DNA of 64,000 nucleotides from Ekhidna sp051379705 (GTDB taxonomy: Bacteria > Bacteroidota > Bacteroidia > Cytophagales > Cyclobacteriaceae), in assembly GCF_051379705.1 (NCBI RefSeq), contig NZ_CP179868.1:2046001-2110000 (forward strand). Reading direction: 5' to 3'. Below, in pieces: positions 37,349 through 45,355 of the stretch. Made by a program: the position numbers and the translations under genes. Numbering within the stretch: position 1 is the stretch's first letter; the number at the start of each line of letters is the position of its first letter. The notes below the pieces were generated by a model that worked only from the letters and a program-made list of their open reading frames with translations, was not told where the DNA came from and did no database searches.

Positions 37349-39289
37349 ATGAAGAAAGCACTTTTTCTTTCGTACCTCCTTCTGATTAGTGTTTCGGCTT
37401 TTGCTCAGATTCTAAAACCAATTAGCTGGGAAGTAGCACTTTCAAATCCTAGTCCCAAAGCAGGTGATGAAATAGAAATACAGTTTAAGGCCAAGATCGA
37501 CAAAGATTGGTACTTATATTCTTCAGATTTTGATCCGGATTTAGGTCCTATGGTCACTGAATTTGAATTCACTTCAAATGAGACTTTTGAACTTATTGGT
37601 GGGATTGAACCCGTCAATGCAAAGAAGAAGTATGATTCACTTTGGGAAGGAGAATACACGTATTTCAAAGAAAAAGGCCTATTTGTTCAAAAGGTAAAAA
37701 TCCTGAAGGAGGATTTCGAAATTTCCGGAACTTACCTTTATCAGGTTTGCTCCGATGTTGACGGAAAATGCATCCCGTTTGACGATGAGTTTTCGATAGG
37801 CAAAACATCGGAAACTGCAGATCTAAAAAAAAAGACTGAATTAAATCAGGAAGGAAGCAGCAGCCTTTGGTCTATTTTGATTACTGCGTTTTTGGCCGGG
37901 TTAGTTGCATTATTGACTCCATGCGTCTATCCAATGATCCCGATTACGGTCTCTATCTTCTTAAAGCAAAGCAAAAGCAAAGGAGAAGGCGTAAGCAAGG
38001 CACTCATATATGGTCTTTCCATTATTGTGTTTTTCAGCTTACTGGGATTTCTTATTTCATTCATCTGGGGTTTCACTGCCTTAAATGAACTAAGTACTCA
38101 TTGGCTGTTTAACCTGATTATCTTCTCCGTTTTCATCCTATTTGCCCTATCATTTTTTGGTCTGTTCGAAATCACACTCCCATCAGGATTTGTAAATAAA
38201 ATTGATCGGCAGGCAGACAAAGGCGGCCTTATCGGCATATTCTTCATGGCTATTACGCTTGTACTGGTGAGCTTTTCATGCACATTTCCCATCGTAGGCA
38301 CAGCGCTTATCAATACCTTGAGTGGTGGTAGTATTATTGAAGGCACCATGGCCATGTTTGGGTTCTCCTTAGCCTTCGCAATTCCATTTACAGGCTTTGC
38401 TATTTTCCCTTCCTGGCTTAAGTCCATTCCAGAATCAGGTGGATGGCTAAACTCCGTCAAAGTGGTACTTGGTTTCTTGGAACTGGCGCTGGCTCTCAAA
38501 TTTTTAAGTGTTGCCGATCTGGCCTATCACTGGGGGTTGCTGGATCGAGAAGTATTTATAGCTCTCTGGATTGCGATTTTTGGTCTGCTTGGATTATATC
38601 TTATTGGTAAGTTGAAACTCAACAGCGACTCAGATTCTAATAAAATATCTGTCGCAAGGTTAATGCTGGGAATAGCAACAATTTCATTTGTGATCTCTTT
38701 AATTCCAGGTTTATGGGGAGCGCCACTAAAGTCACTTTCTGGATTTCTGCCGCCTATGTCTACTCATAATTTCAACCTTTTGCAGGAAGAAGCAGGAGGA
38801 AATACTTGCGAGGAGCCTCTATACACAGACATTCTTCAGTGGCCGCATGGCTTAAGTGGCTATTTCGATTATGATCAGGCTTTGGCTTGTGCTATAGAAC
38901 AAAACAAGCCGGTTTTCATTGATTTCACAGGGCATGGATGTGTGAATTGTCGGGAGATGGAACAGCGCGTATGGTCCGATCCCGAAGTACTGAAAAGACT
39001 TAGTCAGGATTTCGTGTTGGTCGCACTATATGTAGACGACCGAACCAAGTTACCAGAAAGTGAGTGGTATCAATCCTCGTATGATGGTAAGACAAAAAAA
39101 ACCATTGGACAGCAAAATGCTGATTTTCAAATCACTCAATTCAACAATAATGCGCAACCCTACTATGTCATCTTGAATGAAGACGAAGAGGTTCTCATAG
39201 CGCCCAAGGCCTACGATCTAGATGTTTCGGCATTTGTTGATTTTCTGGATAAAGCCTTGAAAAACCATCGAAATAACGCAGCTTTGTAG
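37349..39289 (+). CDS. dsbD: Thiol:disulfide interchange protein DsbD
   Basis: 646 residues. It carries reducing power from cytoplasmic thioredoxin across the inner membrane to periplasmic partners. After a signal peptide (ending AFAQ) come the periplasmic alpha domain with Cys134 and Cys141 ('YQVCSDVDGKC'), the eight-helix beta domain with Cys192 in 'LTPCVYPMIPI' and a second Cys in 'SFSCTFPIVG', and a C-terminal thioredoxin-like gamma domain with CxxC in 'GHGCVNCREM'. All three cysteine pairs needed for the relay are present. It begins 3 bases after the dipeptidase and is followed 18 bases later by an M23 peptidase gene. Confidence 0.95.
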   Translation: MKKALFLSYLLLISVSAFAQILKPISWEVALSNPSPKAGDEIEIQFKAKIDKDWYLYSSDFDPDLGPMVTEFEFTSNETFELIGGIEPVNAKKKYDSLWEGEYTYFKEKGLFVQKVKILKEDFEISGTYLYQVCSDVDGKCIPFDDEFSIGKTSETADLKKKTELNQEGSSSLWSILITAFLAGLVALLTPCVYPMIPITVSIFLKQSKSKGEGVSKALIYGLSIIVFFSLLGFLISFIWGFTALNELSTHWLFNLIIFSVFILFALSFFGLFEITLPSGFVNKIDRQADKGGLIGIFFMAITLVLVSFSCTFPIVGTALINTLSGGSIIEGTMAMFGFSLAFAIPFTGFAIFPSWLKSIPESGGWLNSVKVVLGFLELALALKFLSVADLAYHWGLLDREVFIALWIAIFGLLGLYLIGKLKLNSDSDSNKISVARLMLGIATISFVISLIPGLWGAPLKSLSGFLPPMSTHNFNLLQEEAGGNTCEEPLYTDILQWPHGLSGYFDYDQALACAIEQNKPVFIDFTGHGCVNCREMEQRVWSDPEVLKRLSQDFVLVALYVDDRTKLPESEWYQSSYDGKTKKTIGQQNADFQITQFNNNAQPYYVILNEDEEVLIAPKAYDLDVSAFVDFLDKALKNHRNNAAL

Positions 39290-39307
39290 CGTCATCAAGC
39301 TAACTAC

Positions 39308-40615
39308 ATGAGAAAAACGGGACTTTGGCTGGTAATTACTGGCCTAGCAATCGCGCTCATTTCTGTATTATACTTTAACTCACCTCTCATCGACCCAGAG
39401 GAGACAGTAGTGGAGATTGAAATAGATTCAAGTCTCTTATATCTTCCTACCCTTTATTACGGGTACCCAATCGATTCATTTGATGTTGCGGAAGGAAAAG
39501 TGAGGTGGAATCAAAACCTTTCGGAAATTCTATCCAACTACAACATCTCATTTCAGGATATCCACACGCTTGCTCAAAATGCCAAGCAAGTTTATGATGT
39601 TCGAAAGCTGAAAGCAGGTTCTCAGTATTACATCATACATGATAGAGACTCGCTCAAAACAGCTCGCCAGTTTATATTCGAGCCATCACCCAGAGAGTTT
39701 GTAGTGTATAATCTCGTGGATACGATTTATGCAGAACTTGAACAAAAACCGGTAACTGTCACAGAGCGGAAATTAGCTGCAGAAATTAATTCATCTCTGT
39801 ACAATGCCATCCTGGATCAGGAAGCCTCTCCAATGCTTGTGCAGCAAATGGTAGACGTATTCGCCTGGCAAGTAGACTTCTTCAGAATCGCAAAAGGTGA
39901 CAAGTTTAAACTTATATACGAAGAGGAAACAGTTGATGGAGAAATCGTCGGCATTAAAAATATCAAAGGTGCATATTTTGAGCACTGGGGGAAACCATAC
40001 TACGCTATTGCCTACCCGACCGAAGAGAAGGTGGATTACTTTGATGAGGAAGGAAATAGCCTTAGAAAAACACTTCTAAGAGCTCCATTGAGTTACTCCA
40101 GAATCAGCTCGAGATTTTCATTAAAGCGCTTTCACCCAGTTCAAAAAAGATACAAGGCGCATTTAGGTACTGACTATGCTGCACCCAGAGGTACGCCAAT
40201 ACGCACTGTTGGAGACGGTGTGGTTTTAGAGGCACGCTATCATGGTGGAAATGGTAACTATGTCAAAATCAAACACAACAGCAACTACACCACACAGTAC
40301 CTTCACATGTCAAAAATTGCTAGAGGCATTAGACCCGGCACTACAGTAAAGCAAGGACAAACCATCGGTTTTGTGGGCAGTACCGGACTCGCCAATGGCC
40401 CACATTTATGCTTTAGGTTCTGGAAAAATGGAAGGCAAGTAGATGCACTCAAGGTAGATTTACCTTCATCAAGTGGAATAGACCCTACCCGAATAGCTGA
40501 ATTTAAAATCTTTAGCGATTCTGTAACACAGCTTTTGGATGCATTAGAAGTAGTCGAAAAAGATCAATTACTAGCAAAAATTCCATCCGAAAATAAAGAT
40601 ATTCCCAACCCGTAA
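39308..40615 (+). CDS. M23-family murein endopeptidase
   Basis: 435 residues, with an N-terminal membrane anchor (LWLVITGLAIALISVLYF). A central region resembling OapA/LysM-like domains leads to a LytM (M23) domain from about residue 270. The zinc motif H-x3-D is in 'HLGTDYAAPRG', the catalytic His is in 'TQYLHMSK', and the last motif is 'NGPHLCFRFW', where the usual HLH is HLC. This Cys variant recurs in Bacteroidota M23 proteins and may supply the third zinc ligand. It probably cleaves peptidoglycan cross-bridges in the periplasm. Confidence 0.9.
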   Translation: MRKTGLWLVITGLAIALISVLYFNSPLIDPEETVVEIEIDSSLLYLPTLYYGYPIDSFDVAEGKVRWNQNLSEILSNYNISFQDIHTLAQNAKQVYDVRKLKAGSQYYIIHDRDSLKTARQFIFEPSPREFVVYNLVDTIYAELEQKPVTVTERKLAAEINSSLYNAILDQEASPMLVQQMVDVFAWQVDFFRIAKGDKFKLIYEEETVDGEIVGIKNIKGAYFEHWGKPYYAIAYPTEEKVDYFDEEGNSLRKTLLRAPLSYSRISSRFSLKRFHPVQKRYKAHLGTDYAAPRGTPIRTVGDGVVLEARYHGGNGNYVKIKHNSNYTTQYLHMSKIARGIRPGTTVKQGQTIGFVGSTGLANGPHLCFRFWKNGRQVDALKVDLPSSSGIDPTRIAEFKIFSDSVTQLLDALEVVEKDQLLAKIPSENKDIPNP

Positions 40616-40712
40616 TTGGTGACAAAATCCTCAACTCCCGCCGAAACGGTAAAGTATTCTTTAGTTTTTGCATTTAATTGAGTTATTTTGGACTAAATCA
40701 TCCAAAACTCAA

Positions 40713-41390
40713 ATGCGAAAAACTTATTTGGTTGCCATTTTTTCGCTCGCCTTTGTTACTGCCATCTATGCTCAGGTCTCAAATAACGAACTTGTGCTAG
40801 TCTCTGGTAAAATGTTCAAAGCTCAGGATTCAACACCTGTTGTGGGGAATATCCTGTACGAAAAATTGCCCTATTATGACGATATGGGCATGGCCTCTAC
40901 AAAAACGGACGGATCTTTTGAAATTCAACTTATAAAAGGAGAGAAGTATAATTTCTCTGTTACCAAAGAGGGTTTCAATAAGTATTCTCAAGAATTAGAA
41001 GTAAATGGACCTCAAGAATTTAATATCTACATTGAAGAGGACATCATTGAATTACGAAAACTTGAAAATCTAATATTTGCTCGTAGTAGCGATAAAATTT
41101 CACCGAGCTCATATGCAGAGCTCAACGAACTTGCTATTTGGTTAAATGAAAACCCATCCATCATTATTCAATTGGAGGGTCATACGGATTTTGCTGGGAA
41201 TCCTGACGCAAACATGAGATTATCCGAAGCAAGAGTACTTGCTGTACAGGAATATCTCATTGATCAAAAAGTTAAGAAAAGTAGGATATTCACAAAGGCA
41301 TTTGGAGGAACTCAGCCAGTTACCCGTGAGACGACTGAAGAAGCTAAAGCGCTCAATAGAAGAGTAGAAGTAAGAGTTATCCGACGTTAA
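40713..41390 (+). CDS. OmpA-family outer-membrane protein
   Basis: 225 residues. Signal peptide 'YLVAIFSLAFVTAIYAQ', then a carboxypeptidase-regulatory-like beta domain (about 30-110), and a C-terminal OmpA domain (about 115-225) with 'IIQLEGHTDFAGNPDANMRLSEAR' spread across its peptidoglycan-binding face and the conserved Arg in 'ALNRRVEVRV'. It likely anchors the outer membrane to peptidoglycan. The ATG at 40713 gives a standard signal peptide; an ATG at 40668 would add 15 residues and is rejected. It is 10 bases before another OmpA protein. Confidence 0.9.
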   Translation: MRKTYLVAIFSLAFVTAIYAQVSNNELVLVSGKMFKAQDSTPVVGNILYEKLPYYDDMGMASTKTDGSFEIQLIKGEKYNFSVTKEGFNKYSQELEVNGPQEFNIYIEEDIIELRKLENLIFARSSDKISPSSYAELNELAIWLNENPSIIIQLEGHTDFAGNPDANMRLSEARVLAVQEYLIDQKVKKSRIFTKAFGGTQPVTRETTEEAKALNRRVEVRVIRR

Positions 41391-41400
41391 TAAAACACCT

Positions 41401-43452
41401 ATGAAAAATATCTACCTTATAGTTATTGGCTTACTGGCAACATTTATAGCCAAAGGACAAGAAACAGTTGCCTGGGGAACTCAGGTAATAGATGTTTCAT
41501 CTGAGTACTCTCCTTACGAATATTCAGCCATTCAAACATTGCACCGACCAAATGTTTTACCAAATGGAGGTGAAAACCCTAACGCTTGGAGACCGAAGAG
41601 CACTGACAAAGAGGAGTTCGTTATGGTTTCATTCAATACTCCAATTAAAGCAAAGCAGGTAGCCATTGCTGAATCTGAAAACCCTGGGGCAGTAAAAGCG
41701 GTGTATGGATATGATGCAGACTACAACGAATACTTGCTTTTTGAACTCACACCTAGGGATCTTCCTATTGAATCGAGACTTTTGAACCTCTTTTTTGAGA
41801 CTACTCCATACGCAGTACAAGCCATCAGAGTTGTCCTAGACTGTAGCGTAGCAGACGGATACAATGCTATTGATGCCATTGGCGTTTCAGCATCCAATAT
41901 CCCAATCAATGTGTTGCTAAATCTGGCTACTGGAGTAAATAGCACGGTAGATGCGGAAAAACTAAGCACCAATGTGAATAGTGATTATGTTGAGCACAGC
42001 CCGATCATTTCTCCAGATGGAAAAAAATTATACTTCTCTCGTCAATTTCACCCAGACAATGTAGGCGGAGTAAATGATGCAGAAGACATCTGGGTCTCTG
42101 AAATGGATGAAGAGACCGGCGAGTGGCTTCCTGCGAAGAATGTAGGCCCTCCTCTAAATACCAAAGGCCCCAACTTCATTAGCTCCATGAGCATGGTCGG
42201 TGACAAAGAAGTTCTGATTCTAGGAAATAGATATGGAAAGAAAGGACGAATGTATACCGGAGTTTCTATGTCTACTCGAGAAGGCGATACGTTCGCAGAC
42301 CCCACCTCAATTGAGATGGATAACGAATACAATTACTCCCCAAATGCGGATTTCTTTCTTGCCCCTGGCGGAAAGGCCATGATTATGTCTGCTGAAAGAG
42401 ATGATACCTATGGATCTCGTGATCTTTATGTTTCGTTTAAGAAAAATGACGGAACATGGTCTGAACCCATAAATCTGGGCGATGATATAAATACGCTTGG
42501 TGAAGATGAGTCTCCCTTTATGGCTGAAGATGGTAGAACCCTATATTTCTCATCGGATGGTTACACAGGTTATGGTGGATCAGACATCTACGTATCCTTC
42601 AAGCTTGATGATACTTGGAAACGCTGGTCAGAACCTGAAAATTTAGGACCTGGAATCAACAAAGAAGGTAATGATGAATATTTCAGCATTCCCGCCACTG
42701 GACAAAACCTTTATTTCACGCGTGGTGAAAAAGGAGAGGACACAGACATCTTTACATTCAAAGTAGAAGACCTATTCTCTGATCAGGTAGAATCACCACT
42801 TGTTTCATCAGTCGAACATTTGGTCCCTAAAGACATCATCGCCACCGTTTCAGGAACGGTTTTAGATGCCAAGACAGAGGAACCAGTAAATGGTGCCACA
42901 GTGCTGATCGAGCGTTTGCCTGACGGGCTAGATATCGGCCATGCAGCTACAGACGAAACTGGAACTTTCAACTTTACCGTGCAGGGAGGGTGGCAATACG
43001 GACTCGTTGGTGAGGCTGAAGGATACATTTCAGAAACTGAGCGCCTTGACTTTGTTGACTTAAAAAAATCTGATACACTCGAAAAATTCATTCGAATTTT
43101 TCCTATTCAAAAAGGCGAAACTATTGAGTTGAAAAATATCTTTTTCGACTTCAATAAATCCAACATCAAAACAGCATCTTATCCAGAGTTGAATCGGGTA
43201 TTGGATTATCTGAAAGACAAGACCATAGATAAAATCTCTATTGCTGGTCATACGGATAGTGTGGGTGATCCTAATTACAATAAGGCACTTTCCGGCAGAC
43301 GAGCCAAGGCTGTGATGGATTACTTTATCAAAAATGGAATTAGCAGAGATCGGCTTTCTTATAAAGCGTATGGCGAAAGCCAACCAAAAGTTGCGAATGA
43401 CACACCAGAAAATAGACAGAAAAATAGAAGAGTTGAATTTGTCATTGAATGA
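41401..43452 (+). CDS. OmpA-family protein with PD40 propeller and regulatory domain
   Basis: 683 residues. Signal peptide ends near AKGQ. An N-terminal beta-sandwich (25-180), a PD40 propeller (about 200-455, with 'HSPIISPDGKKLYFSR' and 'ESPFMAEDGRTLYFSSDG'), a carboxypeptidase-regulatory-like domain (about 480-560) and a C-terminal OmpA domain (about 570-683, 'IAGHTDSVGDP', 'NRRVEFVIE') follow in order. This order resembles that of PorE, a peptidoglycan-anchored subunit of the type IX secretion machinery, but PorE also has TPRs and its neighbours are not here, so this is only a related architecture. A strong terminator follows. Confidence 0.92.
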   Translation: MKNIYLIVIGLLATFIAKGQETVAWGTQVIDVSSEYSPYEYSAIQTLHRPNVLPNGGENPNAWRPKSTDKEEFVMVSFNTPIKAKQVAIAESENPGAVKAVYGYDADYNEYLLFELTPRDLPIESRLLNLFFETTPYAVQAIRVVLDCSVADGYNAIDAIGVSASNIPINVLLNLATGVNSTVDAEKLSTNVNSDYVEHSPIISPDGKKLYFSRQFHPDNVGGVNDAEDIWVSEMDEETGEWLPAKNVGPPLNTKGPNFISSMSMVGDKEVLILGNRYGKKGRMYTGVSMSTREGDTFADPTSIEMDNEYNYSPNADFFLAPGGKAMIMSAERDDTYGSRDLYVSFKKNDGTWSEPINLGDDINTLGEDESPFMAEDGRTLYFSSDGYTGYGGSDIYVSFKLDDTWKRWSEPENLGPGINKEGNDEYFSIPATGQNLYFTRGEKGEDTDIFTFKVEDLFSDQVESPLVSSVEHLVPKDIIATVSGTVLDAKTEEPVNGATVLIERLPDGLDIGHAATDETGTFNFTVQGGWQYGLVGEAEGYISETERLDFVDLKKSDTLEKFIRIFPIQKGETIELKNIFFDFNKSNIKTASYPELNRVLDYLKDKTIDKISIAGHTDSVGDPNYNKALSGRRAKAVMDYFIKNGISRDRLSYKAYGESQPKVANDTPENRQKNRRVEFVIE

Positions 43453-43480
43453 TTCAATCCTAAAAGGAAAACAGAAAAGA

Positions 43481-43506
43481 AGTCAGCTTTCGAGCTGACT
43501 TTTTTA
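43481..43506 (+). terminator. Rho-independent terminator
   Basis: AGTCAGCT (43481-43488), loop TTCG, AGCTGACT (43493-43500), then a run of six T. Perfect 8-bp stem with a stable UUCG tetraloop, 29 bases after the OmpA stop. Confidence 0.93.
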
Positions 43507-43516
43507 TTTTTATACA

Positions 43517-44917
43517 ATGGATACAGCCACAAAATCAAACATCAGAGACCTTTTCGAGCAGGTAAAAGAACATGCTTTTGAACTTCGTGTCTCAACATTA
43601 AAAGAGCGGAAGCACCAGCTCAAAAAGCTTGAAGACTGGATCATGAATCATCGAAGTGAAATTCATGAGGCTGTTTATAAAGACCTTCAAAAACCAAATC
43701 AAGAGACTGACTTAACTGAGGTGTTTGTAGTACTTTCTGAAATAAGAAAAGCCCGTAAAAATTTAAGAAGCTGGATGATGCCGAAACCTGCCGCGTCGAG
43801 CATCACTTATCTGGGAACAAAAGCCGAAACCATTTATGAGCCAAAAGGAGCTTGTCTTATTATCGCTCCATGGAATTATCCTTTTCAGTTGGCCGTAGGA
43901 CCACTAGTATCTGCTATCGCAGCAGGGAATACGGCCATAATTAAACCATCCGAATTTTCGGAAAACACCTCAGAACTTATTAAGAAAATGTGTTTGGAAA
44001 TCTTTAAGCCAAAAGAAGTTTCTGTTGTTTTAGGAGCCGTAAAGGAATCTCAGGAATTACTAGCTCTTCCATTTGATCATATCTTTTTTACTGGTAGCCC
44101 AAATGTAGGCAAAGTAGTAATGGAAGCCGCTTCAAAACACCTGAGTTCCATTACATTAGAGCTTGGAGGTAAATCTCCAACGATAGTGGACCAAAGTGCC
44201 AGTATTAAAGATGCAGCTCAAAAAATAGCATGGGGAAAATGGTTAAACGCGGGACAAGTTTGCATAGCTCCGGATTATCTATATGTGCATGAGAATGTAA
44301 AAGACAAACTCATAGAAGAGTTGATCGTGCAAACGGAGAAGATCTATGGTTCGAAAGAAACCTATGGCGGCATAATAAGCAGGCATCATCACAATAGAAT
44401 AAATGACCTGATGGCAGATGCCATTGATAAGGGCGCAAACATAGAATTTGGTGGAAAGTCCGATAGAGACAATCTCCGATTTTCTCCAACACTCCTTTCA
44501 AATGTATCTAAAAACAGCCGTGTCTTGGAAGAAGAAATTTTTGGCCCCATCCTTCCACTAGTTGTTTATCACGACCTTAAAGAGGTTATTGAGTTCATCA
44601 ACCAAAAACCCAAGCCATTGGCCTTGTATGTTTTTTCAAGAAAAAAATCTACCATTGATCGGATTACAAAAGAGACTAGCGCTGGTATGATGACAATCAA
44701 TGATGTGGTATTGCAATTTGCGCATCCAAACTTGCCGATAGGAGGAGTCAATAACAGTGGTATAGGGAAAGCTCATGGCCATGCAGGTTTTATTGCATTT
44801 TCTAATGAAAAAGCGGTTGTCAAGCAGCGTCGTGGGCTGACCATGGCAAAAACGGTCTATCCTCCCTACTCCGGCTTTAAAAAATTTATGATTGATTTCA
44901 TGGTTAAGTACTTTTGA
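43517..44917 (+). CDS. Aldehyde dehydrogenase, fatty-aldehyde type
   Basis: 466 residues, typical of the short class-3-like NAD(P)-dependent aldehyde dehydrogenases. General base Glu215 in 'ITLELGGKSP', catalytic Cys249 in 'NAGQVCIAPD', and the NAD-binding 'FTGSPNVGKVV' are present. The hydrophobic, basic C-terminal tail (about 445-466) is like that of membrane-associated fatty-aldehyde dehydrogenases. It probably oxidises medium- to long-chain aldehydes in lipid metabolism. It begins 11 bases after the upstream T tract, so its promoter may lie within or before the terminator. Confidence 0.92.
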   Translation: MDTATKSNIRDLFEQVKEHAFELRVSTLKERKHQLKKLEDWIMNHRSEIHEAVYKDLQKPNQETDLTEVFVVLSEIRKARKNLRSWMMPKPAASSITYLGTKAETIYEPKGACLIIAPWNYPFQLAVGPLVSAIAAGNTAIIKPSEFSENTSELIKKMCLEIFKPKEVSVVLGAVKESQELLALPFDHIFFTGSPNVGKVVMEAASKHLSSITLELGGKSPTIVDQSASIKDAAQKIAWGKWLNAGQVCIAPDYLYVHENVKDKLIEELIVQTEKIYGSKETYGGIISRHHHNRINDLMADAIDKGANIEFGGKSDRDNLRFSPTLLSNVSKNSRVLEEEIFGPILPLVVYHDLKEVIEFINQKPKPLALYVFSRKKSTIDRITKETSAGMMTINDVVLQFAHPNLPIGGVNNSGIGKAHGHAGFIAFSNEKAVVKQRRGLTMAKTVYPPYSGFKKFMIDFMVKYF

Positions 44918-44920
44918 CAC

Positions 44921-45322
44921 GTGAAAAAAATATTATTCATCTCCTTTTTAGGATTCATTGCTTGTAGTTCACCTGCTGATGAGAGAACTACTAATCGACC
45001 CGCCGAGTGGCATGGCAGCTGGAAGGCTGAATGGGAAACACCTCCTGAATCCTATCCTGAAGTTCAGGATATGGAATTCTATATGACTGGTATATTTCAA
45101 TTCACTGAAGACAGTTTGACAAAAACTGTAAATGGATACCCTGGATGTATCTTCGCAATTGATACGCTTTCGCATACACAGTCATGGTATGTTTCTGGTG
45201 ATACACTTTTTTTAATGAATGCTGCAGAATCAGCAGGGATGACCTATAGGATTGCTTCAAAGACCAACGAAAGAATTCAACTTCAATTAATGGAGGATAT
45301 ATTCGTTACTCTGAGTAAGTAG
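44921..45322 (+). CDS. Hypothetical lipoprotein
   Basis: 133 residues with a GTG start 3 bases after the aldehyde dehydrogenase stop. Lipoprotein signal with Cys15 in FIAC. The mature domain is small and beta-rich, with 'GSWKAEW' near the start, reminiscent of lipocalin-like lipoprotein folds, and two cysteines at most. No family recognised. Position suggests co-transcription with the dehydrogenase. Confidence 0.65.
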   Translation: MKKILFISFLGFIACSSPADERTTNRPAEWHGSWKAEWETPPESYPEVQDMEFYMTGIFQFTEDSLTKTVNGYPGCIFAIDTLSHTQSWYVSGDTLFLMNAAESAGMTYRIASKTNERIQLQLMEDIFVTLSK

Positions 45323-45355
45323 TTATCCTGATAAATTGGTTAACCAACAAAAACA

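Noticed and set aside
41401..43452. Type IX secretion subunit PorE
   Set aside because: Domain order is similar but the TPRs and the neighbouring secretion genes are absent, so only a related architecture is claimed.
45336..45347. Palindrome TTGGTTAACCAA before the AsmA-like gene
   Set aside because: A 12-bp AT-rich palindrome with no spacer, T tract or second copy; compatible with chance.
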